From assembly GCA_010909165.1 (NCBI GenBank), contig VJWM01000025.1, forward strand, positions 1,922,001-1,986,000: a stretch of 64,000 nt of DNA. The letters are read 5' to 3'. The position numbers and the translations under genes were made by a program. This DNA comes from Anthoceros angustus (Eukaryota > Streptophyta > Anthocerotopsida > Anthocerotales > Anthocerotaceae). Shown piece after piece: positions 1-11,049 of this stretch. The notes under the pieces are model-generated. The model was not told the DNA's origin, did not search any database, and worked only from the letters and a program-made list of their open reading frames with translations. How positions within the stretch are numbered: the stretch's first letter is position 1; each line of letters starts with the position of its first letter.

Positions 1-2268
1 CAACCTCACGTTCACACTCTTCGACTTAGACACAATGTCAGGCCTTCCCTCTCCTACTGTGAACTCATGCACCCCATTCTTCACTTCGATGCATGCCTTT
101 GCAGGCTTCTTCATGGCACCTGCCGACTTTCTCAAGCCTTCTATCCTATCTACATCGTCCCACCTGCCTGCTTTGGCGTAGATGGCTCCCAGCAGCACAT
201 ACGCACTCGCATCATCTGCTTCCAGTTCTACAAGACGGTCAAAGCATCGTCTTCCACGCTCTACATCACCGTAGCTTTTGCAAGCACTCAGCAAAGCTGT
301 CCAGGCAACAACGTCGTTCACAAACAGCCTGGTTTGCAGCATGTTTTCAGCCTCATGCAGTTTTCCTGACCGCCCAAGAAGATCAACCATGCAGCTGTGG
401 TGATAATCAGTAGGCACAATCCCGCGGCGTGCTACCATCATCTTGAAATAATGCTGGCCCTCGTGCACCAGGCCTGCATGACTGCATGCCACAAAAAGGC
501 AGATGTAGGTCGTTTCATCTGGCTCAACACCTTGCTTGAGCATCTCCTCAAAACACCAGATTGCCATGCGACCATCGCCATGTTCTGCATACCCATTCAG
601 CATGGATGTCCATGTCACCAAATCTTTCCTGGCCAATCCGTCAAACACGATGCGAGCATTTTCCAGACTCCCACACTTCGCATACAAGTCCACCAGGCTG
701 CTGCCCAGACACAAGTCAGATTCCAGGCCTTGTTCACGAATCTGTGCATGCAGCTGCTTCCCCTGATGAAGGGCTCCCACATCGGCACACGCTTTCAGGA
801 GGCACATATAAGTGACGTTGTCGGCAGGAGTGATGCCCTCCTGCTGCATACTTGCGTACAGAGCCAGGGCATCTTGACTGAGCCCATGCTGTGTGTATCC
901 TGTGAGCATAGTATTCCATGTAACCACATCCCTTGTGGGCAATGTGTCAAAAATTCTGCGAGCATCTTGCAAGCTCCCACACTTGGAATACATGTCCACG
1001 AGACAATTGCCAATCACTGGATCAAATGCCAGTCCACATTTCTGAATTTGATCATGGAGCTGCTTACCCTGCTGCAAATCTCTCACACTGGCACATGCTT
1101 GAAGCAGGCACACAAACATGGCACGACCGGTCGGAGTTATGCCCTCACGTTGCATTTCTGCATACAGAGCCAGAGCTTCTCGACCCAGCCCATGCTGCGT
1201 ATATCCTGCTATCATGGCAGTCCATGTCACATCATCTCTAGTGGGCAATCTGCAGAACACACTGTGCGCCTCCTCCAAACTCCCACACTTTGCATACATG
1301 GTAACCAAGCTATTGGCAACGAAGACATCAGCCGTCAGTTCACTGGCCAAAATATGGGCATGCACCTCCTTTCCAGAAACCAGATCCTTTGCAGTGGCAC
1401 AAGCCTTCAGAACTGCCACAAATATACGATTGTCAGGCCTCACTGTAGAGTCCCTCATTTGTCGATACAGCTGTATAGCCTGCGTGGGCTGCCCATGTCG
1501 AGCATGCGCCAGAATGATGGTGGCCCACATATACACGTTTGGGGCAGTCACTCTGGTGAACACCTGTATTGCGTCCTTCAATTTCCCATGAGCCGCATAC
1601 ATAGCAATCAGGTGGTTTGCCAAGAAGGCGTTACACTCGAACCCACTCTTGACAGCAAGGACATGAAGGCGCCTGCCTAGAACCAGATCCTTGTGAGCAA
1701 TGCACCTCTTGAGACAAGCATAAAAGAGAGACGGGTCAATATAACATCTAAGCTGAAGCAGTAGGTCCAAGGATTGTACGGCCTCTTCCAGCTGTCCCTC
1801 CTCGCAGCACTTGCTCACAGTTTCAAACACAGATTCAATTCCAGATACACATCCATGACCAGCATCCCACTTGGCTAGCTGAGCATCCACCCATCCAGGC
1901 TTTCGACGGCTGTCCAGCCAGAGAGGTTCTTTCGAAGCTTTGTGCCTGAAGTCAGGATGACGGGAACTTCTCTTATCCCGCCTGTTGTCCCACCACCGTG
2001 CAGGATCTTGGAAGAAGACATGCCACAAGAGCTCCTGTCGCTCTTTCGTGTGCCGGACGTCTTCAACTCTCCAAGAAGCAGCTTCAAGTGTCCCTACACA
2101 TCCTGGTTTGGCTGATGGGTAGCCATTCATACACGAGCCGGCTGAGGAAAGCGCAGAGCCCCACATTGTGCCTGATCTTGGCTGCACCCTGTACAGCACC
2201 CGGCGATGCTGGGTCCACAAAATTTGCGAATCCGGAGTTGCCGGACTTGAAAGCGGCCGCTCCAACAT
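1..2268 (-). CDS. PPR-DYW family protein with N-terminal PDF module (3' end outside window)
   Basis: The minus strand is open from an ATG at 2268-2266 to base 1 (756 codons). The frame closes upstream at an in-frame TAG around 2300, so this ATG is the first available. Residues about 80-131 (1876-2028) form a WWDNR...PDF...LWL...WV module resembling the PDF motif of OSB ssDNA-binding proteins. It is followed by P-L-S type pentatricopeptide repeats with the usual [14 protein letters not shown] and GKQLH motifs, and then an E-type segment (SAYVLLGAIYAKAGRWDDV). The DYW domain expected next lies beyond the left edge. Such proteins act in plastids or mitochondria as site-specific organelle RNA editing factors; the target is unknown. 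This copy is the most divergent and cleanest of the family here. It lies head-on to the array at 39-56 kb and has no visible frameshift. Confidence 0.88.
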   Translation of the reverse strand, partial: MLERPLSSPATPDSQILWTQHRRVLYRVQPRSGTMWGSALSSAGSCMNGYPSAKPGCVGTLEAASWRVEDVRHTKERQELLWHVFFQDPARWWDNRRDKRSSRHPDFRHKASKEPLWLDSRRKPGWVDAQLAKWDAGHGCVSGIESVFETVSKCCEEGQLEEAVQSLDLLLQLRCYIDPSLFYACLKRCIAHKDLVLGRRLHVLAVKSGFECNAFLANHLIAMYAAHGKLKDAIQVFTRVTAPNVYMWATIILAHARHGQPTQAIQLYRQMRDSTVRPDNRIFVAVLKACATAKDLVSGKEVHAHILASELTADVFVANSLVTMYAKCGSLEEAHSVFCRLPTRDDVTWTAMIAGYTQHGLGREALALYAEMQREGITPTGRAMFVCLLQACASVRDLQQGKQLHDQIQKCGLAFDPVIGNCLVDMYSKCGSLQDARRIFDTLPTRDVVTWNTMLTGYTQHGLSQDALALYASMQQEGITPADNVTYMCLLKACADVGALHQGKQLHAQIREQGLESDLCLGSSLVDLYAKCGSLENARIVFDGLARKDLVTWTSMLNGYAEHGDGRMAIWCFEEMLKQGVEPDETTYICLFVACSHAGLVHEGQHYFKMMVARRGIVPTDYHHSCMVDLLGRSGKLHEAENMLQTRLFVNDVVAWTALLSACKSYGDVERGRRCFDRLVELEADDASAYVLLGAIYAKAGRWDDVDRIEGLRKSAGAMKKPAKACIEVKNGVHEFTVGEGRPDIVSKSKSVNVRL

Positions 2269-3675
2269 CGCTATGCCAGCTCCACTTCACGGCTGCACAA
2301 ACTAGTATCCAGTTCCATGTTCTTGTGGGCAATTCACTGTCAACGGATGCCAGCACTGGCATGCAGAAGGACCCTGGATAGGGTAGGGCAGCCTTCTCCA
2401 TCGGTGTACTAGGGAATCTCTGTTGCACCTCCATTTTGTCCGTGCCAACCTATGCACATAATATGGCAAACAGTGAATGTAGAGCCTGATGTCGACAATG
2501 TAACGTCCGGCTTCCAAGTGCTCGCTTGATGCCTTGCTGCAGTGGGAGAAAGCATCGGCTGCAACATCTTTTCCTGGAAACTGATTTGGAGGTGCCACAC
2601 TTGCTCAGGCTGCTGCGAGCTGCTCAACATTCAAATGCCTTTCCAGCGGTGTCTGAGTAGAATGGCACTGAACATGGCATTGAATATGGAACTATTCTTC
2701 AAGAGTCGTTAGAAGACAGCTGCTTTGATATTTGAGTCATGCAGCATTCGGCAACACCTATCCTACACTCCCAGCAATTGCCGAGTCCATTATAGCCGAT
2801 CGATCCCTCTGCCCTTCTCTCGACACACCACTTGCGGTCGCGACCAGCTGCAGCCTGCATGTGGTTGCCCGAATATGTCATTCGTTACACTCTTAACACC
2901 ACTCTGTTAGGGGTAATAACTAAAACCATAACTGTGCAACAATGATCTTTTGCAGGTTGTGTGCACCTCCCTGGTCTCAGCAGACTTCTCAGTGATCAAT
3001 TTCCCATGGAAAATCTGTTCTGCTTCCAGGTGGATGGAAACCATGCAAGAGGAGCCCTCCATATCGGAATTTTTTGGTTGAAGGGTTGAACAACATCATT
3101 TGTGGGGTTCATCGGAAATAGGAGTAACAATCGGTGGTGACGTGGTAGATGTAAGCCCCCTAACGCGCAGAAATCTCTGAAGTCCTTCAGGAGCCAGTCT
3201 CAGCAAGTCCAACCAAACTGTTTGGGTGTGTATGCGTAGCGTGACAGGAAGGTAGTTTACGCCAGCTGCAGGCAAGTTGTTAAGATTACCGAGCATACGT
3301 TCGTTACTGGTGTACCCTACAGAGTGGCATCTGGGGAGCAGGAAGCAGCCATGAAGGAGGGGGGAATCGGTGGCTAGATGATGATCAACAGAAACAGGAC
3401 ACAAACCGCAGGAAGACGAGAACATCTTCCACCAGTTGAGGCTACTCAGTTGCATGGCCTCATCTTGTATACTAGCAAAGAATTTTGATATAGGTACACT
3501 GGGTTTTTTGATTTGTCATAATGGTAGACTTGTAACCTGAGCTACTTGTTGCAGTAGAGGAGACTATAATATAATTTTCAAAATTGTCAAGACGCGACAT
3601 GCTGCAAGGAGAGCAGTACCAGCAGTGATTAGAATGCCCCTGACTTTTTCTCGCCAGGAAGAGGAGCACCCACTG
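2269..3675. other. Spacer between PPR gene and ARF 1
   Basis: I recognise no gene here. A minus-strand open frame of 119 codons at 3096-3455 has no family features. Part of the right side is presumably the 3' UTR of the ARF gene that ends at 3676. Confidence 0.5.
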
Positions 3676-6281
3676 CTATGACCTGACTGCGCTGCAGCTG
3701 CCTGTGCTAGCATCTGACAAAATTGTCATCCGCCTTACAGACTTCATGAAATCCCTGCATACACAAACAACCACACCCTCAGTGCCATGTTTAAGACGGT
3801 ACTTGTAAGACAGGAGAAAGCAGTAAGCAAAAGGACTAGCAAACATATGGTATGTATGCGCATCTTCAAATACCTGTACCGCTCGACCCCAACGTGGATA
3901 GGGGAGCCTTCTGCATCTCTGCACACGAGATTCTTTTGCAACTCCGTCTTGTCCATGCCAAACATTGCAGACAATTTGGCAAACAAGTCGTCGTAGCTAG
4001 TGAAAAGTGCAAGGTCAACAGTGCGACCCACCTCCTCGCTTTCCTTGAAAACCTTGCAGTGGGAGTACGTATCAGACGAGGGATCTTTGGGCACACAAGC
4101 ACCACCTTGTTCCTTCATCCAATTCATGCTAGGAAAGTGGCTTCCAGAGTCCACACTTCCTCCCGGGAGCTGCTGAAAATTGGCGTCCTCCCTTCCACTG
4201 CTGTCAGAGTAAAACCGGTGCAAGCCTCCCCTGTTGTCACCGTGGTACCCATCAGAGGCCCGACTGCTGGAGCGGCGCTTTCGGCCCAAATCTTCACTGA
4301 AATGCTGATGAGAGTGGTCATCAGACGAGCTGCCGCCCGAATGCTGTTGCTGTTGCTGGCGTTGATGTTGATGATGAGGCTTGAGCATGGTGGTGGTGAC
4401 GTTCTTGTCTGCTGGATCAATAGCCTGACCGAAGAGCAAAAAAGGAGCAGTCTTGGGAACCGAGCTAGCCCCACAGCTGGGTGCCCCGTTGCTGGAGGGG
4501 TCACTGTTGTGGGAGACACTCCCCACCCCTATCCACCCCGATACTTTGCTGGTCACCCCCGACCAGTCCTGGTGCGAGCTAGTGGACCGGTTAGGCAGTG
4601 GCAGGCCGGCCACTTGCTCCTGGCGGTAAGCATTATCTAGATGCATCCCTGTTCGGACTTTATTAGGACGGAAAGCTGACAATGCGAGCCCACAGATTCT
4701 TTCTTGCCTGGCTCCCTGCATGCCTGCAGGAACATCTTCCACGAGACCATGCCAAGGAGACATCTGCCTGAGCATGTCGTTGGCCAGAGCTGCCATGGGC
4801 ATCGCCATCATAGGAGTTTGACCTTGGACTTGGAGGGGAAGATCAGAAGGTTGCGAAACTCGAAGTTTCTTCTTAGCCAAGGAGAAGGGAGGGAGCTGCA
4901 TGGGCAGGGTCGATACCAGCTCCACCTGCCAGGGACTAACTCTGCTCACGCCTTGCAACAGGTCGGGTTCGTCCCAGGTCACCTGAACCCATCATCAGCC
5001 GGCCCAGTCAGCCAACGGTGGCCAACACTGAGAAAAGTGCACTCACTACCCAGAATAGGGTTAGGCTTGCACACAACAGCAACAGCAACAGCAACAGCGA
5101 GAACAACAACAAACGAATGAAATCAACAAACAGACCTGGAGAACCCTCCAAGGAGACTTGGGCCACAGATGCGGATCCGCCGGCTGCACCGCCTGGATAG
5201 TACCCATGAACCAGCTGATCCTGGACGAGTCCTCCGTCTCGAACGCCATCTTGAAACGCATCCCAGCGTACCAGGAATGATCCAAAGCCGCCTTCACCAC
5301 ATGAGCCTTGACACAGAATTCTGCAGTGCTGGCCCGGGGATAGTACACCACCTCGAACTGGTGGCCAGCCACAGCCAAAGACGCCGCCTCCATGACGGAC
5401 TTGGCCGTGACCCGGGCCCGGTTCCGAGCAAAGCTGCTGCTGCTGCTGCTGCTGTTGCTGCTGGAGAGCGCATTCTCCCCGAGGAATTCCGCCATGCCAT
5501 TGTTGGCGCTGCCGTCAGGACCCTTCACCTCCCACCTGGAGGGCCGGTGCGACGGCGGCACAGAAGAGGAAGACGAGGAGTGCCAGGACGAGGAATCCCC
5601 GGGCCCGCTCGTCCCCCGCATGGACCTACGCACTCCGACACAAAGCTCCCCGGTGGCGCTCCGCAGAAACACGATGGCGTCCCCGGCCACCAGCTTCTTC
5701 TGGTTCACAAAGGTGCTCCATCCCGTGGTGAGCAGATGCCGGCGCGGCGTCCCCCGGTAGATGTGCCTGAATTTCCAAGTGTCCCCGTGCACGTCCTTGG
5801 CCAGCACCGTCTGCACGGGCGGGTCGATGCTGTAGTCCAAAGGCGGGAAGATGGTCTCGGCGCAGTACCTGGGGACAGAGAATCCGCCGCCATTGTTGGC
5901 GTCGCTCTGCGTGAGCGTCTTGGCGAAGGAGGCGGGCTTCTCCGGCGGCGGCGATGGCGGCTGGTTTTGCTGCTGCTGCTGCTGCTGCTGCTCCTCGTCG
6001 CGGCTCGCCTCCGGCTGCAGCCGGATCCGGGCGTACACTTCGTCCGTCTCCGTGTCCGCCAGGAAGTGCACGGAGGTGACCCGGCAGGGAATTGTGCCGG
6101 AGGGACCGAGAGTGCGCGGGAAGTCGGGCGTGCTGGCCGCCTGCTCTCCGTGGCCCTGGGGGAAGTAGATCACCTTGGAGCCCACTGACGGCAGCTGCAC
6201 CATCCCCCCGGCACACGCGTGCCATAGCTGCGAATCCAAGCCTCGCTCCCGCTCCCGCTCCCGCTCCCCCGCTCCCTCCAT
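3676..6281 (-). CDS. ARF: Class C auxin response factor (ARF10/16/17 type), paralogue 1
   Basis: This is a DNA-binding transcription factor that represses or modulates auxin-responsive genes in the nucleus. Three exons are supported: 6281-5136, 4982-3874 and 3754-3676, with introns of 153 and 119 nt and GT-AG ends; the joined frame gives about 777 residues. The start chosen is the ATG at 6281, which gives MEGAG before the family hallmark LDSQLWHACAGG; an in-frame ATG at 6416 would add a 45-residue Ala-rich extension. The domains are a flanking dimerisation region with a B3 DNA-binding domain at about residues 118-220, an Auxin_resp domain at about 290-375, a Gln/Ser/His-rich middle region, and a C-terminal PB1 domain at about 690-777 with the lysine of CKVFKE. 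Class C is indicated by the AGMQGARQ stretch, which encodes the miR160 site, and by having only two introns. The acidic face of PB1 is weak (VGVERY where VGDxPW is usual), so head-to-tail oligomerisation may be reduced. Confidence 0.93.
4705..4725 (-). promoter_or_regulatory. miR160 target site in ARF 1
   Basis: The plus strand here reads like miR160 itself, so the transcript is its target. Against the conserved 21-nt land-plant miR160, 19 positions agree. Position 15 forms a G:U pair and position 21 is unpaired. Positions 9-12, around the slicing point, pair perfectly. The encoded residues are AGMQGARQ, as in seed-plant ARF10/16/17. Confidence 0.88.
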
Positions 6282-6915
6282 GCTGCTGCTGCTGCTGTTG
6301 CCGCAGCACCTCAGATCGATGCTACGGCGCGCCAGCTCCGGTACTGCAATGGCGGCGGCAATGGCAGCGGGGAAGGCAGCGGAGAAGGCAGCGGCAGCGG
6401 CAACGGCTACGTCCACGGCACCCCGGATCTGCCCGATCTGCAGCAGCAGGCCTCGTCAGTCTGCTGCACAACAGCAAGCGCCGGCGCCGCCTCCATTCAT
6501 GGGCTGCATTCACAGGGCGGGGCAGGGCAGATCCATGGCGTGCCCCCGCGGCTGGCTTCACAGTGAGCGCAAAGGCGAAGGCCGGAGGTGCAGAGAGGGT
6601 GAGGTCTTAGGACCGCCGGCATGGGGGCGAGGAGGTGGGGATGGTGGAGATGTGGAGGAGGAGGGAAAGGGGAGATTGAAGGGAGCGGCACCATGGGCAG
6701 CAGCAGCATAGGAGCGGAAAGGGGAACCCGCTGGCTCCAGGCGGAGGAAGGGAGGAAGGACGAAGAAAGGAAGGAAGAAGGAGAAGATGAGAAGGAGAGA
6801 ATGCAGGAGGAGGGAGGAAGAAAAAGAGGAGCAGGAGGAGGAGGAGGAGGAGGAAGAAGGGAAGCAGAGGCGATGGCGATGTATGTGATGAGGAAAAAGG
6901 GAAGAGAGAGAGAGA
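6270..6915. repeat. Repeat A, copy 1 (ARF 1 start codon and leader)
   Basis: Bases 6270-6308 and 6440-6915 reappear at about 9250-9746. The intervening 6309-6439 is missing there, and the joint falls in CAG/CTG-rich sequence. Confidence 0.8.
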
Positions 6916-7160
6916 GAAGGGCGGCCGTGCGGGTGCGGGTGCATGTGCCAAGTGGGACCTTGGTGCCGTAACATTCTCCTCCCATCTCGCTCACCTCTTC
7001 CCCCTCCGACATCTTCATACGCCCGTAACCATCCTCGCCTCCTTTTTTCTGTTCCTCGCCCACTCCTTGTTTCTTGCGCTGTTATCCCACTGGTCAACAC
7101 GCTCCCTCCGACTCCCACTCCCACTCCCACTCCTCGAGTGGCCATGGCCATTTCCACACT
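6282..7160 (-). promoter_or_regulatory. 5' leader and upstream region of ARF 1
   Basis: The stretch nearest the start codon is strongly purine/pyrimidine biased: GA-rich on the plus strand, therefore CT-rich in the transcript sense, as plant 5' leaders often are. A block at about 6940-7020 is conserved upstream of the second ARF gene (about 17940-18005), although the sequence between block and start codon is not. Its sense strand contains CGGCACC followed by CCCACTTGGCACATG. No TATA box could be placed with confidence. Confidence 0.5.
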
Positions 7161-7550
7161 GATACAGTGTGTCTGCCACGGTGATACCGTCTCCTCAGGA
7201 GGTCAGTCACCATATTTGATAAAATTGAAATAATGCACTATTCACTCTTGTCATGCATGCTGCGAGATGAAGTAAATCCAAAGACGAGAGATATTCTCCC
7301 TGCTTGTTTGCAGAATCACCCACACCCAGCAAAGATTCATAAGGTGCTAGATTCTGGGGTGGAATATACGCGGAGGAAAGGACTCTTGTATCTTTGGCTA
7401 CAAGAATATTATGTAATATATCATATTCTGGTAACACTCCTAAAATCATAGGATACGTCAGTGTACTTAGCTATCAATAATGACATGAAGCATCGGGTGA
7501 TGAAAACTAAGGAATATAGAGAATAAGATGATGAGCGAGCGTAGCAATGG

Positions 7551-7577
7551 TTGATTGATTGATTGATTGATTGATTG
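7551..7577. repeat. (TTGA)n microsatellite
   Basis: This is about 6.75 perfect copies of TTGA at the left edge of the first ZXY unit. The corresponding left edge of the second unit, at 11.05 kb, lacks it. Confidence 0.9.
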
Positions 7578-7585
7578 GGACGCTA

Positions 7586-10500
7586 AGAATGTCCGAAAAT
7601 CCAAGCAAAGCATCCAATTAGTGAGAAATATGATATCATTTTGGGTAGGAGAAGAAGCAACGTGCTTGAAAGAGCACTAGGGAACATGGTGGTTAGTTGG
7701 GAATCCCAGACCGGGTGACCAGGCGTTTTACGCTGTTGCTGGGATGCTGTCGTGTGTCGTGTGTCGTGTGTCGTGGAAGGAGGAAGGAGGAAGGGAGGCG
7801 TGTGGAGAGCCAGGGAGTCCTTGACTGGGGACTGGGGACTGGGGACTGGGGTGGACAATGTAGATGAGCGTGTGATGAGGAAAGTTGCGGTGTTAACGCC
7901 GAGAATAGGGAAAGAAATAGAGGAGGGCAGGGCGGGGCATCCAGTGGCAGGTGGGTAGCAGGCCGAAATACCTAACCAGGCGGGCGATGATGAGGCCGGT
8001 GAGTTGTGTCCTGCCGAGCCCGACTCGGTCGGCACCAGGATTAGCCCGCCTCGGGCCCTCGAGCCCAAGGGCGCGGCGGGCCCGCCCGCCCTTTCTTTGC
8101 CACTCCCGACCGCCCACCTTCCCGCCAGCGCCAGCGCCAGCGCCAGCTCGGTCGGACGCCTCCTAGCCCCCATTGCCATGTCGCCCTTCTTCGAATCTGC
8201 ATGCCTTTGCCTTTGCCTTTGCCTTATGCCTTGGCCCTGGCCCTGGCCCTGGCCCTGCACACACCACACACCACACACCACACACACATGCTGGCATCTC
8301 GTTATTTACTAGCCGGTAACGCCACGCGCCTCGCGCACTGCCGGTACATGAGCACAAAAGAAAACACAGCACAGTGTCCAAGGCCCGGCTGGTCGTCGAC
8401 CGGGGACGAGGCACGACCGCGACGCGGTCGCCCACCCTCACCCACTCGCTGCCCATCTCACCGGAGGTTAGGGGCAAAAGCCAGGAGAGGCGCTCTGTTT
8501 GTCTCATGCTGCTGCACTAGGACACGGCAGAGGCAGCGGCACTGGCAGTGGCAGTGGCAGTGGCAGTAGCAGTGGCAGTGACAGTGGCAGTGATGAAAGT
8601 CATCCGGATCCATGGCGTCACTCACCGCCACGTTGTGTCATGACAATCAGAGCGAGAGAGAGAGAGAGCGAGAGGGGGCATTTGGTAAAAGGCGGGTGGC
8701 CCCAGCTCCTGTCCACACTCTACACTCCTCACTCCTCACTCCTCACTCCTCACTCCTCACTCCAGTGCAGTCTACTCTAGACTAGCCACTCTCCACTCCA
8801 CTCCAGTCCTGTCCGGTGACCAGTCCCAACGAGGCCAGACGGCTAGACTCGAGACTCTGACTGCAGCAAAGAAAAGAGCAAGAGCAAGAGCACGACAAAA
8901 AGCAAGACATGGAAGCTGATGAACCTTTCTCGGCCTTGCCTCGTTCCTTCTTCGCTCTGGTCAGAGTGAAGACTGGTGGTGTCATGTTTCCACACTTGCT
9001 CATGCTATGTAGACTATACTTGTCTTGTGGGCTGTTTTGTGGGCTCCGAATATACCCAGCCCCGACCTCCTCTTACAAGGCAACAATGCACCGGCGGTCG
9101 CTCTCGGTACATATGCGTACATGCCATTGCCTGCATACTTTATAACCTCCAATGTCTGCTGTACATAGCCAAACGAGGAGAAACAAAACCAGGAGCTCTC
9201 CTCACTCCCACTCCTTGTTTCTTGCGCTGTTATCCCACTGGTCAACACGCTCCCTCCATGCTGCTGCTGCTGTTGCCGCAGCAGCAGGCCTCGTCAGTCT
9301 GCTGCACAACAGCAAGCGCCGGCGCCGCCTCCATTCATGGGCTGCATTCACAGGGCGGGGCAGGGCAGATCCATGGCGTGCCCCCGCGGCTGGCTTCACA
9401 GTGAGCGCAAAGGCGAAGGCCGGAGGTGCAGAGAGGGTGAGGTCTTAGGACCGCCGGCATGGGGGCGAGGAGGTGGGGATGGTGGAGATGTGGAGGAGGA
9501 GGGAAAGGGGAGATTGAAGGGAGCGGCACCATGGGCAGCAGCAGCATAGGAGCGGAAGGGGAACCCGCTGGCTCCAGGCGGAGGAAGGAGGAAGGACGAA
9601 GAAAGGAAGGAAGAAGGAGAAGATGAGAAGGAGAGAATGCAGGAGGAAGAAAAGAGGAGCAGGAGGAGGAGGAGGAGGAGGAAGAAGGGAAGCAGAGGCG
9701 ATGGCGATGTATGTGATGAGGAAAGGGAAGAGAGAGAGAGAGAGGGGCATTTGGTAAAGGCGGGTGGCCCCAGCTCCTGTCCACACTCTACACTCCTCAC
9801 TCCTCACTCCTCACTCCTCACTCCTCACTCCAGTGCAGTCTACTCTAGACTAGCCACTCTCCACTCCACTCCAGTCCTGTCCGGTGACCAGTCCCAACGA
9901 GGCCAGACGGCTAGACTCGAGACTCTGACTGCAGCAAAGAAAGAGCAAGAGCAAGAGCACGACAAAAAGCAAGACATGGAAGCTGATGAACCTTTCTCGG
10001 CCTTGCCTCGTTCCTTCTTCGCTCTGGTCAGAGTGAAGACTGGTGGTGTCATGTTTCCCACACTTGCTCATGCTATGTAGACTATACTTGTCTTGTGGGC
10101 TGTTTTGTGGGCTCCGAATATACCCAGCCCCGACCTCCTCTTACAAGGCAACAATGCACCGGCGGTCGCTCTCGGTACATATGCGTACATGCCATTGCCT
10201 GCATACTTTATAACCTCCAATGTCTGCTGTACATAGCCAAACGAGGAGAAACAAAACCAGGAGCTCTCCTCACATCTCGTCTCCTGGAAGCTGCAGCTGC
10301 TCCTGCAGCAGTCCTTCTCCTGCTCGTACTAGATACACGAATACTGGTGTACCACACAAGTTGTATAAGGTGCTGGGTACAAGTAGTGTAAAGCAAAATG
10401 TACATACCCATTATAATACATAAAGTAGGGTTGGAGGGGCGGAGATGGGATGGATGGTCTACCGGAAGTACGGACGGTCGGTTTTGGACTGTTCATTGTG

Positions 10501-11049
10501 CCATGCCCGTCCCCGTCCCCGCCCCCGCCCCTCCTGCCTTTTTCTGACATACCGACAATGGTGGTATGCGGCCTTATGGTGGGTTTCCAGGTAAAGCGGC
10601 AGGAAGGAAGGAAAAGGAAGGCTGCCACAACCCACACAACCTACAACCCGCAACCCACACCTGCTGCCGGATGCCAAGGGTGTAAGTGGGCAAAGTTTTA
10701 CCCATGCGGCGCCGCAACACAGGGTGGTGAGACAGCCAAACGCTCACATGAACTATATTGAATGAATGAGAGAGAAGGCATTTGTTCCAGCTCCAGCAGT
10801 ACCTGCCTTCCCCATGATGGACCGATGCCACGAGCCAAGGGGGTCCCGCCCATCCCATAACGTGTGTCGTTGTAACGGGACGGGATTCGCTGGGGACGGT
10901 GTCAGAATCCATGCTTATCCGGTGGCCCTGCTGTAGCATGTCATACCATGTCCTGACGGTTACGGCTCCTGAGTCCTGACGGGGCCTTGTCCGAGACGGA
11001 GAACGAGGAGCACCAAGTCGCGCGTCTCCAACATAAGAAAGTTGACCGA
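7586..11049. repeat. ZXY tandem unit 1, with nested extra X and A blocks
   Basis: The unit consists of Z (7586-8674), X (9744-10273) and Y (10273-11049). An additional X copy (8675-9204) and a rearranged copy of the ARF 1 leader (9205-9743) sit between Z and X. The sequence is non-coding to my reading and rich in short tandem motifs, such as TCACTCC in X and GGGACT, GCCTTT and CCTGGC runs in Z. Confidence 0.82.
9205..9746. repeat. Rearranged copy of ARF 1 leader (repeat A, copy 2)
   Basis: Bases 9205-9258 copy about 7055-7111. They are joined at CGCTCCCTCC to a copy of 6270-6308, which contains the ARF start codon, and then to a copy of 6440-6915. The order is the one expected of a head-to-tail duplication joint. 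No ARF coding sequence beyond the first few codons is included. Confidence 0.8.

Noticed and set aside
397-1680. Long plus-strand open frame of 427 codons
   Set aside because: It is the antisense of the PPR gene on the minus strand; its His/Cys/Gln-rich translation is the typical shadow of PPR codons.
6497-7157. Leu/Pro/Ser-rich minus-strand frames upstream of ARF 1
   Set aside because: They arise from GA/CT-rich low-complexity leader sequence. Only the short RH..PTWHM reading is shared with ARF 2, and it is reported separately.
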